In this document: positions 57,240-64,000 of the stretch, piece after piece
How positions within the stretch are numbered: position 1 is the first letter of the stretch
Layout: the number at the start of each line of letters is the position of its first letter
Source: Urechis unicinctus
Taxonomy: Eukaryota; Annelida; Polychaeta; Xenopneusta; Urechidae
Length of the DNA stretch: 64,000 nucleotides
Direction: 5' to 3'
NCBI GenBank assembly: GCA_034190875.2
Contig: CM067353.1
Span: forward strand, 30,890,559-30,954,558
The notes under the pieces: model-generated
What the model saw: only the letters and a program-made list of their open reading frames with translations
What the model was told of the DNA's origin: nothing
The model's database searches: none
Program-made: the position numbers and the translations under genes

Positions 57240-58030
57240 TCCATGTACTCAACATTCTGTGTTTATATTCAGGAGCTCCTTCGATTCCTTTTGCCTTCTT
57301 GATTTGATCAATATATTGCATTGCAAATACCTGTCTGTTAAACTCAGAACTATATATCTATCAATGTATACAACTGAATGACGAGAGATACAATGTGGTT
57401 ATCCCATGACATCTTGATTAACACGTGACATATTATGCTTTGAATTGTCTGAAATTGGTAGTATGTCAATAAGATACATTCTGATTCCATATGCTGAAAC
57501 TCCATTTATTACATTACTACACTGTTAATATTACAGGCGATATATTTTCAAGCTGTGAATGAAGCCACTTGTTCCACATAGTTAATATTCCGTGTTTATC
57601 TTCAGAAGCTCGATCAATGTCTTCTATCTCTTTGGACCATGATGTTTGTCCAGATTTTGAGCAAAATGGAGAGTTGTTCAATATAATGCAGTCATTGGTA
57701 ACTCGTAGACAAAACAATCTAAAAATATGGAATAATAATGTAGGCATCCCATCTTGATTAAGATGTGAAATAGTATGCTGTAAATTGCCTGTATGGTTTA
57801 ATATTGAACTGTAGAAGAGTAGCTGGCACTTCCTGTATCCATACACTCTGACAGTCCCTCTACACAAAAGAAAGGAAGGTTTATGAAATTGTTGCCTTGG
57901 TAACAGCCAGTTGGTATTAGTAGTCTTTCAATAACATACAGACTGATTCTATATGCTGAGACACCATTTATCACTTTGCTAACATGTGCATTACATCACT
58001 GCGAAATTTGCAGGTGATATAGTGAATATT
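57240..58030 (-). repeat. tandem duplicated exon-like units, possibly death-domain-like
   Basis: On the minus strand two copies of a short helical segment occur: IEDIDRASEDKHGILTMWNK (about 57655-57580) and KGIEGAPEYKHRMLSTWN (about 57295-57240). Flanking non-coding marks are also repeated (ATCTTGATTAA...GTGA at 57410 and 57747; TGATTCTATATGCTGA at about 57943 with TGATTCCATATGCTGA at about 57482). The I-x-x-I-...-K-x-x-x-L-x-x-W pattern recalls the second half of a death domain, but the first half is not identifiable. The frame at 57517-57867 covers the better copy. Confidence 0.35.
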
Positions 58031-59548
58031 TTAAGCACACATCTTTTGTTTGACGGATTCAATATATACTTGTGTGCACATAACTGATAGAATCTTAAAG
58101 AATAGGTGATGTCATGTTTCCAATTTCAACTTGAGACCATGAAGATAAGGATCTTTAAGTAGATTCATTCATCAATCACAATCCCCTCTAATGTAAAACT
58201 GAATATTCTCTTAAGCTAAGAAGGCTATCATCAGTGATAAAGAAATGGGAGGCAGTAATTGGAGTTCAAGTAGGTTAATTTAGTTGACAATTACGAAGAA
58301 TTTGAAATGACAATTGAAGATAATACTGGTTTGACAAAAATTGGACTAGACCCAAATTGGACTTATCCAAAGTTTGGACTTGACCCAAACCGTGATGCAT
58401 CAGTGTTTAGTCTAAGATAATATGCAGAAGCTTATATAATGATCTTCCGTATTATGCTTGAAACATAATTCAATAGCCCCGAGTCCCTCTATGGGACTCA
58501 CGTACCTATGCGCTCTCAATACCAATGACCCCGCCATATATAATTTCCGTATGGTCATGTGACCAAAATAATCAATCGGACCATAAAATTCAAGTACCTT
58601 AATGACAAACTACCCAATAAAAATTATTCACACAGTATTCAACACCCATGCACCATTGGTATTTTGGCTAATAATGACATTTCATAAATTACAAAACTCT
58701 TACACAATTATCTTGATATGATAGACCTCAAAGGTCAAAGGGTCCTCAGATTGCATTTATAAACGGTGCTTTGTGGTAGTCCTGTTCCTGAAGTTGGATC
58801 TTCACTGTAAAGTGATTGTCTTTCATCATGACCAGATATCAATTTAATTTGACGTCACAATATCGCATGCACATTGGGCGGTTGCCTATCCAAGCAATGG
58901 TCAATGTCATGGTCGAATCCAAAGAGGGAACAAGCTAGAAAGTGGCAAATATCTGCCTCACCCCAAGGTCACATAATACTAATAACACCAGCCATTAAAT
59001 AAGAATCCTCTGAACCCCATTATGTAATTTGGCAGTAGCAAATATTAAATGTTCCCATCTGAGCAGCCGGTGTGGCCTCACAATATTGCCTGGCATAGAA
59101 TTGTGTGATCTGACATTTGTAGGGTTCCTAAAAGTAAGTGTTGAAACATTTTATGAGGTGTTAATTTGTGACAAAACATAACCAGCATCTGTATACTGGG
59201 TCTCTCTATCTTTCAACTGCATTGCTCTTCAAGCTACCATTCAAAATTAGTTCTCTGATAAAGATATTTTATTATGAACCAACCAGATATTTACATGTCC
59301 ACAAATCTACCCATGCATCATTCATTGATATAGATACCTATGTCAGATGTCAACTTGGTAAAGTATCTGACACCACTGCTTGAAATAGCCATGATCAAAG
59401 TGAGTGTGTATTTGGCATAAATGGATTGCCTTGACACAGACGGTTGGTTTGCTTGTATTGAATGACAATATATGATGAAGAATTTTGCAATTTTATATCA
59501 CAATGATACCGACATTTTTTGAAAATGGTTGTCCGATACATATATATA
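58031..59548. other. no recognisable gene; short repeat at 58340-58392
   Basis: Three imperfect 17-bp units around AATTGGACTTATCC and AAGTTTGGACTTGACCC lie at 58340-58392. Otherwise it is AT-rich non-coding sequence on the 3' side of the LamG gene. Confidence 0.5.
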
Positions 59549-60804
59549 TTACATGAATGCGTAGGTAGTTGTCTTCTCTCTCGAAGTGAGAAATACGTCC
59601 CGCGCAAACACATTAAACAACGAACAAATTCCGGTGTCATGGTCGAAAGTGGTCGTCATGCAGTAATGGCGTCGGTTACAGAGTGAAAGACACAAGACAA
59701 TGCTGTCGACATTCTCTGAAGTGATTGCAAGATACGAGGGGGCTATTGCCTTCTCCATCCTCACTGTGTAATACGCACCACTAGTCACAAGTACGCCTTC
59801 TCCTGCATCAGTAAATAATATAATCAGAAAACAGTTGACCAATCGACAGCAAACTTCAGCAATGCTGGAAGCAGCAACTACGACGTTTTGAAGCACAATA
59901 TTTCGACGTTTGGACAAATTGATGAAAAAATTACCAATTTCATTCTGATAAGCGGCCCAGATCTCTTTGGTAGACGCCCATTGGTCACAAAAGTTGATTT
60001 CGTCCAATTCTCCATAGAAACTCTCGGCGGTATCAGCTATAGTCACACTATTTGCACCCCCTAAGAGAAGTTGATTGAAAGGCGTTGAGGACCGACTCAT
60101 ATAGGCAACTGAATTTGTTCCATCCATTGCCGTACCGTTCTTGTATACCCTCAGACCGTGCTCAACATGCCACGTGACAGAAAGGAAAAACCACTTGTGA
60201 GGTGGAATGCTGTCGGTTGATGTAAACTTCCACCATAATGTTGTAGTTTTGAGCCACACAAGAAGTTTTAGGTCTTGCAGCAATATCGCATAGCCGTATG
60301 AAAAATAGGTTTGACCTCCATTGCTCCAAATGTACTGGTCGCTGGCTCGTTGATCATTAAATTTGATCCACAATGATATCGTCACCCCATGGATACACAG
60401 TTCAGGGTCCAAGAGACACGAATCGCGACCATTTCCTAAACTCATCTTCGTGTTTCCATCAAAGTAGGCCGCATTTCCACGCATACCCGGCACTATTGTC
60501 ACGCTTCCGTAAACCGGGACGATGTCAATGGACCCGCCGATTATGGTTGAGTTCTGTATAATCTCGAGGGCGAGATAATGCGATTCTGCGGTGACGACAC
60601 GTATCAGAGCAATATTGTTAAATAGGAATGCTATAACAATCAATGACTTCAACAGGTGTAATACAATGAGTCTCGTGATAATAATATAATTGCCTACTTA
60701 CTCTTGCAGTCACTATGAAGACCGCGTGCTCCTGTGCAACAAAACGATAGGGCTAAGCAAAGTAAAACCAAGTGTATGGCCGGAAGCTTGTCGCAACTCC
60801 CCAT
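59549..60804 (-). CDS. secreted LamG-domain protein with Cys-rich (PAN-like) end, three exons
   Basis: Model: complement(join(59549..59802, 59935..60585, 60702..60804)), 335 residues. Exon 1 encodes a signal peptide starting MGSCDKLPAIHLVLLCLALS. The donor A|GTAAGT and acceptor CACCGCAG|AATC keep the frame (phase 1). Exon 2 is a LamG/concanavalin-A-like fold (TISLWIKFNDQRASDQYIWS, KWFFLSVTWHVEHGLRVYKN, GELDEINFCDQW). The second intron (132 bp) joins ...NEIG to GEGVLVTS, also phase 1. Exon 3 has a Cys-rich segment with LCLSLCNRRHYCMTTTF and CSLF, resembling a PAN/apple half-domain, then ATG-TAA as in the paralogues. The product should be extracellular; the LamG fold suggests glycan or protein binding. 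Intron boundaries are supported by the same sites in copy 2. It is the only intact member of the family here. Confidence 0.8.
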
Positions 60805-61120
60805 TGCCAAGAATGTTTGAAAGCCAATTGAATCTGCACCTACAGTGTTGTGCGAGTCCACCCCTATTTGACCGAACTCGAACTTCTCCTACAGTTATAT
60901 ACCTATATACTCTAAATAAAAGTACCGGACGCCTCCTCAATTAGGCTGCAAAGTGAGAGCAACTTTACCTGTTACCCCAAGAGAGCTAGGCTGCCTGTAT
61001 TGGTTTATCCATAGTTTTCTGCGCTGAACATAACTAATTCATCATTTAATTAAAGTTGACTACATCGCGTGGATGACATGGTTACAAGTTAATTGCACCG
61101 TGAGATGATCATAATGCAAA
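60805..61120 (-). promoter_or_regulatory. upstream region of the intact LamG gene, conserved with copy 2
   Basis: Non-coding sequence 5' of the ATG is collinear with 34770-35110, including TTTTCTGCGCTGAACATAAC and TTGACTACATCGCGTGGATG-type stretches (plus-strand reading). Conservation comparable to that of the exons suggests a recent common origin and possibly retained promoter elements. No specific factor site is claimed. Confidence 0.5.
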
Positions 61121-64000
61121 TCCGATTCGATCAGCACACAATTGTCAGGCTTAATTGACATTTCGTCTCCAGTACAGAGCCATACAGTTGCCATTTGACA
61201 TTTTACACGGAACATCATATCGAAGATTTACGTTAAGCAAATACATTCGAACTGAAAACGAAACGACTTAACCACAGTGTAATGACCACCGCCTCTGTTG
61301 CCGGCTGCGGGTTTTGCATCTTCTCGATGTACAAAAAATAAATGAGAGCACTTTCCGCCACCTACTGGTACTTGCAATGTTTGCCCATGTGGCCGTTATT
61401 TGTGATGACGCATGCTGTTTCAAGTGCTTTCTATGTTATATCTCATACGTCCATAAAAGATTGATAAGATTCCACGAAACAGAGATACTACATCGATAAA
61501 CACTCTATACCTCCCCGCCCCCAGATAACACTGTGCTGCTATCGTATGTAACGCAGTTCTGTAAGATATCAATTGCCTTGTGTCATAATAAAGTCCTCAA
61601 AATTTGGTATAGTAATTATCCTAACTATGCCAGCCTGCAAATGACACCTGCAAGGATATTAAGACGTACGGTACCCTCATCTGACCCGTCTACTACCCTT
61701 TACTGTCCCGTATTATCTGCTTCTGAGTAATGCTTATCATTTGCCAACTGAGACGAGACGCTATGATGTGACCCGAAGGAATTGGCAGGTTTCCCTTTTA
61801 CTTTGTTAATTCAACCAATATCACATTAGCCTAATGTCAAAAATATTATCACAATCTTATCATTCCTTAAAGCAATGACGAACCCTTCATGAGCTACTCT
61901 TTGTTGGATTATTATCAACTGCAGACTGAAAATAAGTTTAATCTAGCAAATTGAAAAACATTTGAAGAATTTGTGTTCTGCCTTGTTAAAGCTGGACCCA
62001 TCTAGATAAATTCGCTAGCATCCCAAACGCTATCAAAGTCGAGATTTCTGAAGTCGGTAAGCGCACGCATGGTTGTCTTGGTCACTATCTGTATCAGCCA
62101 AGCGTTACTAACTGTCGTATTGCACCAGAGTGTTGTGTGCTAAGTTGATGACAAACAAGGAACTGATATCACCTCATGTTCACAAATTCCTATGCATTAT
62201 TCATAACTTGGCTGTTGCAATCGACGCCTCTTATTCGAAGCATGCACACCCCCGCATACTCTGGCTAATTTGACAACTTGGATTAGTTCCACATTGTCCA
62301 AAATATACCACAATACGCCATTTATAGTTCCCTACAGTGACTATAGTTTTCGTTAGTTCCATCAATCAGGATATACACAGCCTATATATCTTTTGCTCTC
62401 AAACGTAAATATACAGAATATCGAGTTATCAACGGAAAGCAATGATATATTGAATTAAAATAGAGAATTACGGAAAGAAGGTGTCCGTTTGCTGCGTATC
62501 TTCCATCGTGGGACATGGGCTTTACAACAAACAATGACAGCGCACGAATAAGTTTCATTTGAGTTTCACATTGACCTACATATTTGGACGGAGCGCGATA
62601 CATGAATTGGCTACCTCTACTAACACTCTTCTCGAAGGATGGGTAAGAAGATGCAGCATTATCATCACTCAGATGATGGTTTAGATCGAGATAGGTTTGA
62701 TGGTGGTTTTCTTGTCTGTATTACGTATCCGCTCTAGATTGTTTAGATGTAGCCAGTGAGTAATGCTGCAGAATGTAGATATGCCTGAAGCCAGTACCGG
62801 CTACGTTTGTCTACAAGGTTGTGCAGCTCTTATGCAGTTTTGGTTAACTCGCATCATCATTGGCTAACAGCATATCCCAGATCAAAACGTTATAATCTAA
62901 GTTCTGATCTCTATTCTAGCTGTTTGGAAGGGCATAAGACTAATAGACACCCTCGGTTGAAGAAATGACTGAAGGTTTCATGAGCAGAAATAACAGATAC
63001 TGTTATGTGTTGATTAAAGATACATCCTTGCTTGACTCCAGTTTTAACATTGAATTCTTCGTTGATGGTTCCATCATACTATCGAGTGATCACCAGGCTA
63101 TCATGAAGAGCATCTCTGATCGGGTGCTAGAACAAAGCTTTTATGGCTTTACAGTCGATCCAAATAAAATTTAATCTTTACCTTATTAAATTGTCTATGT
63201 TGTTCCATCTTGGTATCGACATTTGTCACGCAGCGCATCTCAGCTGAGCATTTGTCATACGACAAAGAATATACTGTGAGTTGTTAATATGCGATGCGGA
63301 ATGCAAATACCAACAGGCATATCAGTGCTACAATTAGCTGCACCAATTGGTGAAGGAGCTGTAGAAATGAAAATGTCTACCGATTCACCATCGATAACGA
63401 AAAGTATGTCCGGAAGTTGCAAGTTATACAGCTTTGAGTCCAACTAATGTGAGCGATAAATGATGAAGCAATGCTTGGTAAATCGAATATTGTATAAACC
63501 AAAAGCTATTGCCTCAAACTGACAGTATAAATTAGCAAGCACTCAATGCTGTGCAATAGTTTAGCATTGATTATCATAAAAATAAGGCCATGATTTCATG
63601 GATGCTCATGAAGTGGAATACCTGTGTAATAGGCGCACCTTAAATGTTTGTTGGGTCGCGTCGGGTTGTGATTTGGTGTTGAACAGGAGATGTAGCTGAA
63701 GCTGTAATTCCATGTTTTACTCACAGTCCCATTCGTTGTGCTGATATCAACTAATTTTGTACATGACGTATACATGGTGCACTGACACTAAAGTTGTGTA
63801 TTGAGCATTAATAACCACATTACTTTCGTAATAATCCATGCGTTACGTATTGTCGTCGGTGATCAGGTCGTCTGGTGATAACGATGCGTTGTATGGGTAT
63901 TACGGTTCATTGTCAGTCTACGCCTCTTACTCATAACTGCGTGTTATGTGATGTACGATGCTGTAATCATCTAGCATATAATTTCCCCTTGTCGTTTACA
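61121..64000. other. no recognisable gene
   Basis: Frames up to 73 codons. Those at 62965-63174 (+) and 63255-63443 (-) have protein-like composition (TEGFMSRNNRYCYVLIKD; LQLPDILFVIDGESVDIF) and could be exons of an unrecognised gene, but no splice-site pair or family supports this. Confidence 0.45.

Overview
This window is animal (metazoan) nuclear DNA, probably from an aquatic invertebrate. The evidence is short introns of about 110-130 bp with GT..AG ends, secreted LamG-type genes, non-LTR retrotransposon debris, many (TA)n microsatellites, and two Maverick/Polinton-type elements of different lineages. The proteins of the first element resemble predicted proteins I recall from cnidarian and lophotrochozoan genomes, but I cannot fix the phylum. 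No rRNA, intact tRNA or CRISPR array is visible.

Region 1 (about 0.3-12.9 kb) is a visibly more GC-rich virus-like DNA element (element 1) bounded on both sides by (TA)n. In order it carries: a PD-(D/E)XK-like nuclease fragment and a two-helix membrane protein (-), a phage-like fibre (-), a putative structural protein with two in-frame stops (-), a large putative structural protein (+, broken), a coiled-coil membrane protein (-), a double-jelly-roll type major capsid protein (+), a packaging ATPase (+), five small conserved genes (+), a retroviral-type integrase (+) and a protein-primed family B DNA polymerase (+). The polymerase is cut off inside its catalytic domain by a 136-bp (TA)n. The capsid, ATPase, fibre and coiled-coil genes are open, while about half the others carry single stops or frameshifts, so this is a fairly young but defective copy. 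Two divergent gene pairs have almost no space between start codons; one pair starts on the two arms of a perfect 12-bp palindrome.

Region 2 (13-42 kb) is AT-rich host DNA with no intact gene that I recognise. It holds two degraded copies of a secreted LamG gene (27.0-28.0 and 33.55-34.77 kb, both -), paired segmental duplications (15.8/25.9 kb; 29.8/38.1/55.2 kb; 31.3/55.4 kb), a decayed non-LTR retrotransposon (31.9-33.45 kb), a tRNA-like scrap (40.1-40.2 kb) and TA-microsatellite clusters (35.9-37.3 kb).

Region 3 (about 42.2-46.5 kb) is an old, strongly decayed second element (element 2) of the classical Polinton lineage. A minor-capsid-like protein, a Polinton-type major capsid protein and an adenain-like protease run on +, and face a protein-primed DNA polymerase remnant on -.

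Region 4 (46.5-64 kb) is host DNA. It contains a three-unit decayed tandem repeat (50.86-51.96 kb), GT/TA microsatellites, a minisatellite, a tandem pair of possibly death-domain-like exons (57.2-58.0 kb), and the only intact host gene I can model: a three-exon secreted LamG/Cys-rich gene at 59549-60804 (-). It heads the family whose two broken relatives lie in Region 2.
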